A stretch of 64,000 nucleotides of DNA, from assembly GCA_013176395.1 (NCBI GenBank), contig JABMLP010000042.1:32475-96474 (forward strand), read 5' to 3'. Under the pieces are notes generated by a model that was not told the origin of the DNA, ran no database searches, and worked only from the letters and a program-made list of their open reading frames with translations. Shown here piece by piece: positions 11,475 through 22,212 of this stretch (position 1 is its first letter; every line of letters begins with the position of its first letter). The DNA is from Venturia oleaginea. Taxonomy: Eukaryota; Ascomycota; Dothideomycetes; Venturiales; Venturiaceae. Both the position numbers and the translations under genes were made by a program.

Positions 11475-11995
11475 CGATATAGCGCGGATCCGGCGGAGAA
11501 ATTCTTTCCCGCGCAGCAGGAGGCTGATCTCAGCGACATCGAAGGGGGACCAGAATCAGACCGGCCGTGGGCCGTACGGGTCGAGGGCGAAGAAGTGCCG
11601 GATATCACAGAGGAGATGATCGAGACGGTTATCTTGGAAATGCCCAATAGGAAAGCCCCAGGGCCGGACGAGATCCAGAACGAAGCTATCAAGCTGCTGG
11701 TGAAGGACATTAAGAAGCCGGTTGCGGAAGCGCTACAGACCATGCTTGAGACTGGAGGCCTCCCGCCGTCATTTAAGGAATCCATCACGTGCGTCCTGAA
11801 GAAGAAGGGCAAGGGCGACTACACTGACCCGGGAGCGTACCGGCCCATCCAATTGGAAACTACACTTGCGAAGCTGGTGGAGAAGGTGGTCGCGCAGCAA
11901 CTCACAGCTTTTGCTGAGAAAAGCGGCGCACTGCCGTGGAACCAGTTTGGCGGGAGGAAGCAGAGGTCCACCCTCTCCGCGGTAACGTTCCTGCG
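11475..11995 (+). pseudogene. LINE-type (Tad1-like) reverse transcriptase fragment
   Basis: Open plus-strand frame bounded on the left by the G3 LTR and on the right by the G4 LTR. It carries the N-terminal RT blocks of non-LTR retrotransposons: RKAPGPDEIQNEAIK, a FKESITCVLKKKGKGDYTDP segment, YRPIQLETTLAKLVEKV, and GGRKQRSTLSAVTFL. The frame breaks off into the LTR after AVTFL, where RT would continue, so both ends are lost. The assignment to a Tad1-like clade is inferred from motif style. Confidence 0.85.
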
Positions 11996-12171
11996 TATTA
12001 CGGGACGGTAGCTGGAAAGACGCAGCATACTCGTAGCCAAAGATTGTTTAGATTCAGTTAAAGAGTGAAGGTATCTACAAACAGAGAACCTCAATGAGGT
12101 TCTTTCTCTATACTAGGCTCAATCAGGCTTAGGCTCTTAGCCTATACCAACCATGGGCCATGCCCATAACA
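11996..12171 (-). repeat. G4 3' LTR
   Basis: 176 bp, matching 22213-22388 with one substitution seen. Adjoins the polypurine tract at about 12172-12185 on the internal side. Confidence 0.92.
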
Positions 12172-12183
12172 TTACCCCCCTCC

Positions 12184-12635
12184 TTACCGGGTGTGCAGGA
12201 CTAAAGAGGGTGTGGTAGGTGGGATAATCAAACAGACAAACGCCATACATCGCTTCTGCCAGCTTGTAGCAGATTCGAAGGCGCTGGCCACCACTACTCG
12301 GTTTCTTCGGGCCCCTGTTTGAGCTCCTATATCTTCGCCGACACCGTCGCCCTTGCCATACTCTGCCTCGAAGCGGTCTAAGTCCTCGACTTCTGTGAAT
12401 AATGAACGTGGCTGCCAATCGGGATCTGCATAGCCTTTCCATTTGATTAATAACTGACGAACCCAGCCTCGCCCAACCCGTTTCTTCTCTGCGCGAAGTA
12501 TACGTTCTACTTCAAACTCAGCCTCTGTTTCTTCGGTTTGAGGCACTAATGGTGGCGGCTGGGTATCATCGGATTCTTGTGAGGGCAGTGTGTCGGTTGC
12601 GGCTCGGCGGAGTAGGTCAACGTGGAAACGGTTAT
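12184..12635 (-). pseudogene. G4 pol C-terminal part with chromodomain, cut off by C1
   Basis: Continuation of the G4 pol frame beyond the copia insertion. It resumes with the integrase C-terminal motif NRFHVDLLRRAATD immediately left of the GTTAT duplication, then a chromodomain (EFEVERILRAEKK ... LLIKWKGYADPDWQPRS), and stops at 12184 close to the polypurine tract. Chromodomains of chromoviral integrases are thought to direct insertion to particular chromatin. The piece is separated from the rest of pol by 4.8 kb. Confidence 0.88.
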
Positions 12636-12803
12636 TGTTGGAAGGAGTATCCTCATGCTATTGCCTCCACCTGCGCCAGCGTGGCTACTCTCTGTCACTG
12701 GAGTTTGTTTACTGCCCAATTGGGCTTAGTGTATTACTATATAGCTGAGATCCTCCGGATCTCACCCTCAATACACTTGTTACTCAACTTTCATACTTCA
12801 ACA
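12636..12803 (+). repeat. C1 5' LTR
   Basis: 168 bp, identical by eye to 17278-17445. Preceded by GTTAT and followed directly by the primer-binding site. Confidence 0.95.
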
Positions 12804-13001
12804 GGTTATGAGCCCGGCATCACGCCGCGCGCTCCTCCGATATACAGCACCTTACTGAGCATCACTGCTTCAAATTTGTTGTTCATCATCGCTGCTGTTG
12901 TTGCTGCCGACGCTCCGCTACCCGGCGTACAGCACACCGTACCAGCACAGCACGGCACCCACCTTTACCTCTGAAGCAGACTTCAGACCACCTCTGTCAT
13001 C

Positions 13002-16000
13002 ATGTCATCTTCCTTCAGCTTCAAGCTTGACCCCAACTCGCTGCCCAAGCTTTCTGCCTGCGGCGATAACTACACAGAATGGCGCTCCGCGTGGACTGTC
13101 GCACTCAGGTACGCTGGCCTCTGGCCGATCGTGTCTGGCAAGAAGACAAAGCCCGCCGCCGTCGCTGGGACTGGCGCAGAAGCTCGCGAGGAGCTCATCT
13201 ACAAGTGGGACGCCGACGACAACAAGGCCATGGTCATGCTGCTCTCGTCGGTACACAACGACCTCACGATGTCCATCGCGTCGTGCGACACGTCACCCGA
13301 GGCCTGGAAACACCTCGGCAGCCGGTTCGACCGCGATACCGGCAACGCGTCCATCACCCTCTTCCGGTCGCTCACAAACCTTCGCTACGCGGATGGAGAC
13401 GACCTCAGACTACACCTGGACGAGTTCCATCAGCGATGGACTCGCATGGCAAAGCGATGCGCTGGCTCTTCACAGAGCGTCGCAAAAGCCATGAAGGCCA
13501 TGTTTGAATCGGATGAGGTCAAGGGCTCATTCTTCCTGGCCACCCTACCAGATACTATGGACCACGTCATCGACAACCTCAGCTCTCGTGACGTTACCAA
13601 GTTTGTCGACATCGAACCCAAGATCCTCGACATCTCCGACAAGCACTCCCTCGACGCTGACTCCTCTACCGCGTACGCTGCGAAACAATCCGCCGCGCGC
13701 GGCGCCAAACAGAACCAAGGTGGCGCACGCGGAACGCGTCCGGCTACTAATACTACCGAATGCTCCTGGTGCCGCAAGCACAACATGACGTTCATTGGGC
13801 ACGCCTACACGAACTGTAACGAGCTCAAGAAACACAAGGAGCAACAGCAGCGCAAAGGCAACGGCGCGCCAAAGGAGACGAAGAATGGCGCAAAACATCA
13901 AAAGGCGAACAACGCGAACGCCGCTGAATCATCAGACGATGAGGACGACGAGGACAGCGCAACTGAGGTGGTGAGCTTCATAGCACATTACCGCGCCACC
14001 AACGCCACTGCCGGCGCAACCATTGACCTGACTGGATCACCACCGCAGTCGACGCGGACCACGATGATCAACGTAAACGGCAAGCAATCACGCGAAACTA
14101 TAAGTGCTCACGCCGCAATACGTCGGCCCTCAGCAATCGATCCTCCCACGGTATGGCTTCTTGACACTGGTGCCTCGCGGCACATGACTGGCTGCGCCGA
14201 TGATTTCGTGTCCTTGTCACCCAAGCAAGGAACGATCACGGTGGCCGGCGGTATCAAGTTACCCATCAATGGTGTTGGACTCGTTCGATTACGCTGCAGA
14301 ATGCCTGACAGATCCACCAAGATCGTCGAACTGACCAACGTCCTCTACAGTAGCGAGCTCTATGGTACACGGCTCTTCTCCTGGAGTTATGTCCGTCACC
14401 ATCACAACCTCGAATTGCACGGCAAAGCAAACGACATCTTCCTCACGCGCAACGGCGCCACGGTACTGTGGGCACGGCACGCGGACGGCGTTGTACAAAT
14501 CCAAACTAAAACGAAACCCACAGCGCACGTTGCCTCGACCGAATCCCACGCGCCAACTAACCGAGACCTGACGCGCAAATCGTCACTACACAAAACCGAG
14601 ACCGCACCTGCTGCAACCGTCAGTGCACCATCTTGGCCAACACTGGCGCAGAAGACTGCATGCTTCTCATCGTATACGGAGTTTCATCACTCAGTCGGTC
14701 ATCTTCACGTCCCAAACCCTGCAAGGATATACAATGATGGGCACCTGGTACCGGCGAAACCTCATGACTTCCACTGCGACATGTGCTCCCTCAGCAAGTC
14801 CAAGCGACAGCGGCCTGCGCCATCCCCACCAGTACTGGCGCGCACCATCAAGCCGCTCGAAGTCATACACTCAGACTTGTCAGGGAAGTTTCCTCGCCCA
14901 AGCCTTGGAGGCGCGCGTTACTTCATATCCTTCATCTGCCAAGCAACTCGCTACTCCTGGATCAAGCTTCTTAAGCTGAAGTCTGATGGCCCCCAGGCGA
15001 TCCGCGAATTCATCGCCTTCGCCAATACTCAATACAACGCTCAGATGAGTACTGCGAACATCCACATACACAGCTCTACGGTAAAACGCTTCAAGTCTGA
15101 CAACGGCGGCGAATACCGCGCCGCTGCCCAGGACCTTCGGCGCATGGGCATACAACATGACATGGTCCCACCTTACCATCATGAGCTCAATGGCGTCGCA
15201 GAACGGTGGAATCAGTCCATCATTCAGATCGCTCGATCAATGATCCCTACTGACAGTCAGCTGTTCCTTTGGGGTGAGGCTGTGCAGACAGCCAATTTCC
15301 TCAAGAACATATCCCCTCACGCTGCTGACAAACTGGGTCGTACGCCGCATGAATTACTCATTGGCGCGAAACCATCCATCAAGCATCTGCACCCATTCGG
15401 CTCCAAAATCTTCGCTCACATACCTGTAGAAGCTCGCAAGCCTGGCTCCAAGCTCTTGCATAGAGCGGAGGAAGGCATCTTCGTTGGGTATGGGCGCAAC
15501 ACCAAAACTGCGAGGATCTACATCCCATCGCGTCATGTCATCATGGAAACTCGCAACCTGCGCTTTGAGCCTTTCTCAAGGTCTCAGACTGCGCCGTATT
15601 TCCAACCTGTGGCGGAGAATGAGATACCAGCTGCTGAACCAGTCTCTACATCTCCAAGACGGCCTCAAAACAAAGATCGTCGGCCGTCGGGGGACACTTT
15701 TGCCACACCTCCTACATCACCAACGTGGTCCACGACGACAGCGTACACCCCATCCCGGCTTGAAGCTGGGGTACCTTTGGACCACTCGTACGATCAGCCT
15801 GCGCCAACGCCTGTGCAGCCCAGCGCAGACAATGGACAACACACGCGCTCCGCTCCACTCACCTCTGCACCCGGCGCTGGAGCAAGAGGAACTCGAAGGG
15901 AGACGCGACCGTCACAGGACCTGTCTGATCCAGTCGAGCTCCGACGCTCCAAACGAGTTGCTAAACCTTCACGCAAAGCCGCAGACAACGCTGAAGCGTC

Positions 16001-17228
16001 ATTGGCTTTGGAAGACATGCTTGCGCCAGATGATGAGAACATGGCGCACGCTGTGGCTTGCGTCACCAAGGCAGACATCGACCACGAGATACCTCGCACG
16101 TTCAATGAAGCTGTCAACGCCCCTAACTCCCCTTTGTGGGTTACACCGATCAACAAAGAAATCCAAGCACATCTTGACAATGGCACATGGGTGATGGAAC
16201 ACAATCCTCCGCCAAACCTCAAGCTCGTTGGCACACGCTGGGTCGTTGACATCAAGCGCGACGAGCATGGAAAGGTCGTCAAGCGCAAAGCCCGCCTGGT
16301 GGCACAAGGCTTCTCACAACGTCCTGGGGTGGATTTTGACGACACATATTCCCCAGTGGTGCGCTACGACAGTCTGCGTCTCATCATCGCTATTGCTTCG
16401 TGGCACATCGCAGCGATATTGCGGCGCTACGGCATGGATGATTGTAATGGGCGCCACACACCGCTTGACCCTAACTCGTTCCCACCAAGGTCAACCGACT
16501 CAGTGGACCTTGATCGCCAGAAACTGTATCAATCCATCATCGGCTCGATCAACTTCCTTGCCATCGTCAGTCGCCCAGACCTGTCCTACACGGTCAGCAT
16601 GCTGGGTTCATACAACTCCAACCCATCAGACCTGCATCTGAAGATGGCTTACCAGACTCTACGTTACATTCAAGCCACCCGAGCTGTTGAACTTGACGTA
16701 CGATCTCCTGCGCCGTCTGATCGCTCTGCAGCGCGGACCGCGTCCATTCCTACGCTCGTCATGTTCTCAGATGCGTCTTTCGGGTCTGACCCAGACAACT
16801 CCAAGTCCTTCTCTGGTTACCTCATGAAGGTCGGTGGATCGACAGTCTCATGGTCTTCAAAGCGTCAGTCATGCGTGGCAAGGAGCACTTGTGAAGCCGA
16901 GTACATGGCATCATCCCACGCCGCCAGCCACCTCGTGTGGTCGCGCCAGACCATCAAGGAGCTTATGGGTCACGCCAAGTACCCCAACTGTTGGCTCATG
17001 GTTAACAACGAGCCCGCCCTGTCGCTCATCAAGGACCACAGGATCAGCAATCGTTCTAAACATATCAACGTTCACTACCACTTCGTCCGGGAGCGATTCG
17101 TCCTGGGTGACTACGCCATCGAGCATGTCTGCTCCGCTGACAACCTCGCCGACATTGGTACTAAATCACTACCACGACCCCTCCTGGATAACCTCCGAGG
17201 CCGTATTTGTGCAACTACTGCGCCATGA
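13002..17228 (+). CDS. C1 Gag-protease-integrase-RNase H polyprotein lacking the RT core
   Basis: Uninterrupted 1408-codon ORF. Gag (UBN2/copia type, YTEWRSAWTVALRYAGLW near residue 25); a CSWCRKHNMTFIGHAYTNC zinc-knuckle-like segment (about 255); protease WLLDTGASRHMTG (about 384); GAG-pre-integrase HSVGHLHVPNP (about 563); integrase core with IHSDLSGKFP, KSDNGGEY and ELNGVAERWNQ; the N-terminal RT block (TRWVVDIKRDEHGKVVKRKARLVAQGF in two blocks, about 1080-1105). At about residue 1131 the frame jumps from LRLIIAIASW to AAILRRYGMDDCN. The roughly 200 residues normally between them, including the LDVKTAFL, LKQ and YVDD motifs, are absent. RNase H (FSDASFGSD, CEAEYMA) follows. The frame is maintained across the deletion, so the protein is probably made but cannot reverse-transcribe. 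Confidence 0.93.
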   Translation: MSSSFSFKLDPNSLPKLSACGDNYTEWRSAWTVALRYAGLWPIVSGKKTKPAAVAGTGAEAREELIYKWDADDNKAMVMLLSSVHNDLTMSIASCDTSPEAWKHLGSRFDRDTGNASITLFRSLTNLRYADGDDLRLHLDEFHQRWTRMAKRCAGSSQSVAKAMKAMFESDEVKGSFFLATLPDTMDHVIDNLSSRDVTKFVDIEPKILDISDKHSLDADSSTAYAAKQSAARGAKQNQGGARGTRPATNTTECSWCRKHNMTFIGHAYTNCNELKKHKEQQQRKGNGAPKETKNGAKHQKANNANAAESSDDEDDEDSATEVVSFIAHYRATNATAGATIDLTGSPPQSTRTTMINVNGKQSRETISAHAAIRRPSAIDPPTVWLLDTGASRHMTGCADDFVSLSPKQGTITVAGGIKLPINGVGLVRLRCRMPDRSTKIVELTNVLYSSELYGTRLFSWSYVRHHHNLELHGKANDIFLTRNGATVLWARHADGVVQIQTKTKPTAHVASTESHAPTNRDLTRKSSLHKTETAPAATVSAPSWPTLAQKTACFSSYTEFHHSVGHLHVPNPARIYNDGHLVPAKPHDFHCDMCSLSKSKRQRPAPSPPVLARTIKPLEVIHSDLSGKFPRPSLGGARYFISFICQATRYSWIKLLKLKSDGPQAIREFIAFANTQYNAQMSTANIHIHSSTVKRFKSDNGGEYRAAAQDLRRMGIQHDMVPPYHHELNGVAERWNQSIIQIARSMIPTDSQLFLWGEAVQTANFLKNISPHAADKLGRTPHELLIGAKPSIKHLHPFGSKIFAHIPVEARKPGSKLLHRAEEGIFVGYGRNTKTARIYIPSRHVIMETRNLRFEPFSRSQTAPYFQPVAENEIPAAEPVSTSPRRPQNKDRRPSGDTFATPPTSPTWSTTTAYTPSRLEAGVPLDHSYDQPAPTPVQPSADNGQHTRSAPLTSAPGAGARGTRRETRPSQDLSDPVELRRSKRVAKPSRKAADNAEASLALEDMLAPDDENMAHAVACVTKADIDHEIPRTFNEAVNAPNSPLWVTPINKEIQAHLDNGTWVMEHNPPPNLKLVGTRWVVDIKRDEHGKVVKRKARLVAQGFSQRPGVDFDDTYSPVVRYDSLRLIIAIASWHIAAILRRYGMDDCNGRHTPLDPNSFPPRSTDSVDLDRQKLYQSIIGSINFLAIVSRPDLSYTVSMLGSYNSNPSDLHLKMAYQTLRYIQATRAVELDVRSPAPSDRSAARTASIPTLVMFSDASFGSDPDNSKSFSGYLMKVGGSTVSWSSKRQSCVARSTCEAEYMASSHAASHLVWSRQTIKELMGHAKYPNCWLMVNNEPALSLIKDHRISNRSKHINVHYHFVRERFVLGDYAIEHVCSADNLADIGTKSLPRPLLDNLRGRICATTAP

Positions 17229-17277
17229 ATGGGGGGACTGGCACTGATGGGAGGAACATCGTTCGGATTCGGGGGAC

Positions 17278-17445
17278 TGTTGGAAGGAGTATCCTCATGC
17301 TATTGCCTCCACCTGCGCCAGCGTGGCTACTCTCTGTCACTGGAGTTTGTTTACTGCCCAATTGGGCTTAGTGTATTACTATATAGCTGAGATCCTCCGG
17401 ATCTCACCCTCAATACACTTGTTACTCAACTTTCATACTTCAACA
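17278..17445 (+). repeat. C1 3' LTR
   Basis: 168-bp copy of 12636-12803, followed by the GTTAT duplication. Confidence 0.95.
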
Positions 17446-20400
17446 GTTATGGATACCACTTGGCAGGTCAGCCAGCTCGTATACCATCGGGGAGATCTGG
17501 TTCTCGACAGTGTATTTGGCTTGCGTCCACGACAGTTTCTTTGATAGCTGCGGAGTATTGATATTCCTAAGGTTCAACCAGACTTTGTCGCCCTTTTTTA
17601 ACGTTTCGGCAGCTTGACGTGACCTGTTGGCGTCGTTCTCCATCTTCTGCTGGGACCAGGCCATCGCTGCCTGTGCATATTCTTGTGCCTCTTCTATTCA
17701 TTGCACAAAGGTCTCGGCATCGGCTGTTGGTGAGTTACTGGGTGAGATTCGTTGTACTTTCTGGATTGGTTCCGCATGGTAGCCGTGGGTTAGATAGAAT
17801 GGACTCATCCCTGTGACTGAAGAGTCACGATTGTTCAGTGCTAACATAGCCGTAGGTAGTAGCGTTGGCCAGTCTAGTTGGGAGTATGCGATGAAGGCGC
17901 GGAGATAGCGTAGAACTTCCTGGTTCATACGCTCGGTCGCGCCATCGGTCTGTGGATGAAAGGCTGTAGAGAGTCTCTGCTCAATCTTTGTAAGTTCGCA
18001 AAGCTTCCTCCAAAAACGACCTGTCCAATTGCTGCCTCTGTCCGACGTCAATGCCATGGGAAATCCGTGGTAGCGATAGTGGCATTGTAAGAACCTTTTC
18101 GCGCACTCTTTGGCGCTCATTGTAGTCATAGCCTCCAACGTAACACTTTTGAGGAGGCGATCTGTGATAACCATGAGGTATTTTGGGCCGTTTTCCTCCG
18201 CGGGCAAATCAGTCATGAAATCGATTGATAGCTCGCTGTGGAAGCGGGCCGGGATTGGAAGTGGTTTCAGAAGACCTCGCTTCTTATCACGCCATATTCC
18301 TGTTCTCCCACATACGTCGCAATTACGTACAAACTGCCGGACTGTCTTGTATTGTTGGGGCCAAAAGAAACTTCTGGATAGAATCGCAAGCATGCTATCT
18401 CTCCCTGGGTGTCCAGTAACATGGGAATCGTGAGTTTGTTGGACCAGCGTTGTTCGCAGCGGTTCCCAATCTGGTACCCATAGGATCCCTCTTCTCGTGA
18501 CCGCGCCGTGGTCGTCTACTTCGCATTCGGGTAGCTGTACCGACAACTTGAGCTCTGGAGGAAAGGAACGTTCGCCAGTAACTATAGCCGTATGAATAGC
18601 TTCGTAGGATTGGTCCTCTGCTATTGCGCGATCCCAGAGAAGTTGTAACTCTGGTTTCTCGAAAAGATCGCATCCTTTTGCAACTGACCGGTTTTGACCG
18701 TACCTAGTAGTGGACCGGTGTTGACCGTTTTCGGCAGTCAGCTGGTGTCGACCGTCCAGTCCAGTATTTTGCTGGGGCTCCCGTATAACGTCCCATGTAC
18801 TATTGGATGTATTCGGTGTATTGACTGGGCAGATAAGGGCTTGTATTGCGATTGTTTCGGTCGTCCTCTCGGAAAGAGGAGGAAGCCATTCGTCCTTGAT
18901 CAACTGGGCCACTCGCCCTTGTAGTCTCTCGTCGTTCTTGTCATGTGGCATATCTTGATGTCTTCTTGATAGTGCGTCTGGTCTTTGCGCTAGTTTTCCG
19001 GCGCGAAATTCCAGCTGGAATTGGTACTCAGATAGAATTAGCGACCATCTTGCTTGTCTCTCTGACAAACGCTGCGCTGTCATAAAGTAGCGGAGATTCT
19101 TGTGATCGGTAAGGACTTTGAAAGGTGCTGCAACACTGCGTAGTTCTCCTCTCCAGTGTTCAATGGACTTGATTACTGCCAGTAATTCTTTATCGTGGAT
19201 CTCGTAGTTACATTCAGCCGCAGTGAGCTTGCGGGAGAAGTATGCTACTGGTCGTAGTTTTCCTTTCATATCCTTCTGCGACAACGTGCCTCCCAGCGCG
19301 TAGCCAGAGCAGTCGCACTCGAGTACCGTATCCAGGTCTGGATTCCAGTGAGCCAGTATTGGGGCGGAGATGAATAGCTCCTTCAAGACTTGAAAGGCGT
19401 TCTCATGTTCTTTGTTCCAGACAAAAGCGACGGCCTTCCGTGTTAACTTGATTAAGGGGTCGGAGAGCTCTGAGAAGTTGTCGATGAAGTCTCGGTAGAA
19501 ATTTGCAAAGCCTAGGAAGGAGCGTACGCCTGTGACATTGACTGGAGCCTCCCATTCTTTAATCGCGGCAACTTTCTCTGGGTCGACTTTGATCCCTTCT
19601 CCTGCAGTGATAATGAACCCCAGATATTTGACCTCCTGAACAGCAAACTCGCACTTGCTTAAGTCTAGCCGAAGTCCAGCAGTCTTGAGCTTGGCAAGAA
19701 TTTGGTTAACCTTAACCATGTGATCCAGATAGTCGCCGTCGCTCCATATCAAGACATCGTCCATGTAGGCTGAACAGCAGATATCTAGGGATTCCCGTAG
19801 GACTCCGTTGATGTATCGTTGAAAGCTCGCGGGTGCGCCAGCTAGTCCGAAGGGGGTAACTAGCCATTCGAATAGTCCAAATCGAGTGCGAAAAGCCGTT
19901 TTCCACTCATCGCCGTGCTTGATGCGGAGCCGATGAAATGCCGCTCTGACGTCAAGTTTGGTGTACCAACGCGCTGTTGCTAGATTTCGTAGGGTTTCTC
20001 GGATTAGTGGCAATGGGTAGCGGTCCGATCGAGTGATTCGATTCAGTGCCCGATAGTCTACACACATCCGAATGCCTCCACCTGGTTTCCTTACAAATAA
20101 GACTGGGGCTGCCGCTGGTGAGTTGCTGGCGCGTATCCAGCCCTTGTCCATATAGTCCGAAAGTGTTTTTCGTAGGACTAATAGCTCTTCCCTCGACATG
20201 CCGTATAATGGGCCCCAAGGAACTTCTGCCTCGCGACCTTGTTCATCTCGTATCAATTCGATAACGTGATCGCGACCCTCTTGATGGGGCGCGATCTCTC
20301 CGTCTTCGTCGTCGAGAAAGGCATCAGCATGCTCTGCTATTTCTTCTGGTATCTCTTGTCGGATTTCTTCCTCAGTCTTTCTCTGTTTTCTTTCTGCTAA

Positions 20401-21075
20401 CTTGCTTAGGGCCTTGTTGATATCCGACATCGAGATAGCCAGCACTTGTGTACCATCCGGTCCATCTCTTCTCAACCGTCGCTGGGCCCTTCCAACAATA
20501 GCTGCAAATACAGATCCTGACACTAGACAAGCCGCCCGCACGTGAGCGAGCCGGTCTCGCGCTTTGGTGTTCTGTTCTAGCCACCCCTTTTCTCTTACCG
20601 TGATGCGCTGGGATCCTTGACCAATAAGCAGCTTTCTCTTAGCTGCTATATATCGCACCCAGTTTCTCTCTGCCCATGCCTTGCCTAGGATAATAGGGAA
20701 GCTCAATCCTTTCACTATATACCCATAGACTCGCTCTGCTCGACCATCAATGTCGATCGTAGCGTAGGTCATGTGCGTAATACGGAGGTCTTCTCCGTTC
20801 TCGTGGCTCTCTTTAGCCAGTGCCAATTGTTTGGTGTCAATTGGGATGCGCGGTAGACGATGTGTTTGGACACTCTTCTCGCTGAAAGCAGCATAAGGGA
20901 GGCAGCCGTTATCAAAGAAGGATTCGGTGAAAGAAGTTCCGTTGATCAAGGTATCTATCAAGAAGGGTGTACTTTCCATCCTATCCTTTGCTGCTTTGAT
21001 TTCTCTTATGCCTGGTAGCTTTGTAATGTCTTCGCCATGTACATCTACTTCAGACCCTCGTGCGCGACGATGCAC
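17446..21075 (-). pseudogene. G4 pol (protease-RT-RNase H-integrase), interrupted
   Basis: Main pol frame, 1125 codons from 21075 to a TGA at 17698-17700, continuing in frame to 17446 where C1 is inserted. The protease active site reads DNG (FFDNGCLPYAAFSEKS, about residue 55) rather than D[ST]G. RT carries YMDDVLIWS; RNase H has LECDCSGYALGG; the integrase shows the HDSHVTGHPGR ... CDVCGRTG zinc site and the core IDFMTDLP, DRGSNWT, DGATERMNQE. The TGA after AETFVQ most likely replaced a Trp codon, since IEEAQEYAQAAMAWSQQKM follows in frame. The frame has no ATG at its start; it is -1 relative to gag and open across the gag stop. Confidence 0.9.
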
Positions 21076-21083
21076 AAGGGTAG

Positions 21084-22190
21084 CTAGTTTTCCGACTCTG
21101 ATGAGGCTTCCTGTAGGGAGTCATCGGTATGCTGTGTGATTACCGCAGTGACCTGAGTCTTTGGACGTGTTGCTGGTCGGAATTCGCATACGTTCGGATG
21201 GTGCTTGGGCTTCTTACAGCGCCCGCATTTGCCCGCTTGTATAAGTGCCAAGAACTCTGTTTGGGATCGCCATTTCGCTCTAGGTCGTCGGTCCTTCTTC
21301 GCATCCTTTCCGAGTGTATCGACCCGAGCTATCAGTGCTGCGATCTGCGCTGAAAGGGCGTTGATGCCAGTCATTTCGACATCGCCTTCTGCGTCACGAC
21401 TGACTGTTTGGGGTGATTGTGGCCTCCCTCGAGTCGTTGGCGTCTCCTTATCCGTACTTGGATAGCGGCGTTGGTGGGATAGAGCCTCTGTCTTCGTCGC
21501 GAAGTACTGTACATCTTTTACGTAAGTGTCGTAGTCGTCCCTGGACAATCGCACTGATTTCAAGGTCTGTTGGAGGGAGTAGTTGAGCGCGTTGTTCATG
21601 ATAGTGATCTTTGAGGCTCTTTGCGGCGCTAGGGATCCAGCTTGCGATGTCAGTTGTTCGAACTGCTGGCGGAAGTCTTCGAACGGTTGTCTGCTGCCTT
21701 GGCTAATCTTGTTCAGCTCGTCGAGAGCTTTAGCTTCCGCTTCATGATCTAAGAACTTGTCGTCCATATGCTTGATAAAGGACTCGGGTTCGTAGTTGTC
21801 ATGTTGCTCTCCATTGCTTAGCCATTGGATGACGCGTTGTTGTTTCTCTGTCGGAAGCCCGTTGAAGATGTTCGCGCATATTCCTTGATTGCTTCCAAGC
21901 TTCCCATTTTCAACAGTGATTTTTGTCTTGATCTGCCATCTGAACAGCGTGTAGTTGTCTCTTTTCCCGTCCCATTTAGGCCATGCAATAGCTTTTGCAC
22001 CGGTGTTCCCATCAACACTGACTGCGGTCAGAGCTGCCACCAATTGTTGTACGGTGTCAGGCGAATTTGCTCGAGCCATTGAGAGTTTGTCGATTCCTTG
22101 CGTAATGCTCGCGATTGGGTCGTCGTCGGTAGTAGGGGTGTAGGTTGTAGGAGTCGATAGGGTACTGTTGCTACGCATCAAGTACACCAA
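21084..22190 (-). CDS. Gypsy element G4 Gag
   Basis: Intact 368-residue Gag: Gag core from about residue 65 (AIAWPKWDGKRDNYTLFRWQIKTKI) through FEDFRQQFEQL, and a CCHC zinc knuckle CGRCKKPKHHPNVC (spacing CX2CX4HX4C) near residue 325. It ends in TAG immediately after GGAAAAC; the pol frame (-1) is open through this point, so a -1 ribosomal shift before the stop would give Gag-Pol. The GGAAAAC run is only an approximate slippery site. Confidence 0.87.
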   Translation of the reverse strand: MVYLMRSNSTLSTPTTYTPTTDDDPIASITQGIDKLSMARANSPDTVQQLVAALTAVSVDGNTGAKAIAWPKWDGKRDNYTLFRWQIKTKITVENGKLGSNQGICANIFNGLPTEKQQRVIQWLSNGEQHDNYEPESFIKHMDDKFLDHEAEAKALDELNKISQGSRQPFEDFRQQFEQLTSQAGSLAPQRASKITIMNNALNYSLQQTLKSVRLSRDDYDTYVKDVQYFATKTEALSHQRRYPSTDKETPTTRGRPQSPQTVSRDAEGDVEMTGINALSAQIAALIARVDTLGKDAKKDRRPRAKWRSQTEFLALIQAGKCGRCKKPKHHPNVCEFRPATRPKTQVTAVITQHTDDSLQEASSESEN

Positions 22191-22212
22191 GGTTTGTAAA
22201 GAACTGAATCTA

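Larger units (their letters stand above)
12636..17445 (+). mobile_element. Ty1/copia element C1, non-autonomous, nested in G4
   Basis: 4810 bp flanked by the 5-bp duplication GTTAT (12631-12635 and 17446-17450). The two 168-bp LTRs (12636-12803 and 17278-17445; TGTTGGAAGG to CTTCAACA) appear identical, so insertion was recent. The primer site after the 5' LTR reads GGTTATGAGCCCGGC, complementary to the anticodon stem-loop of initiator tRNA-Met (GGGCTCATAACC), the half-tRNA priming known for copia and Ty5. A GATTCGGGGGAC purine tract precedes the 3' LTR. One long ORF (13002-17228) fills the interior but lacks the RT catalytic core. Confidence 0.96.

Noticed and set aside
15794..16345. 183-codon minus-strand ORF within copia C1
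   Set aside because: GC-rich coding shadow of the polyprotein, no domain.
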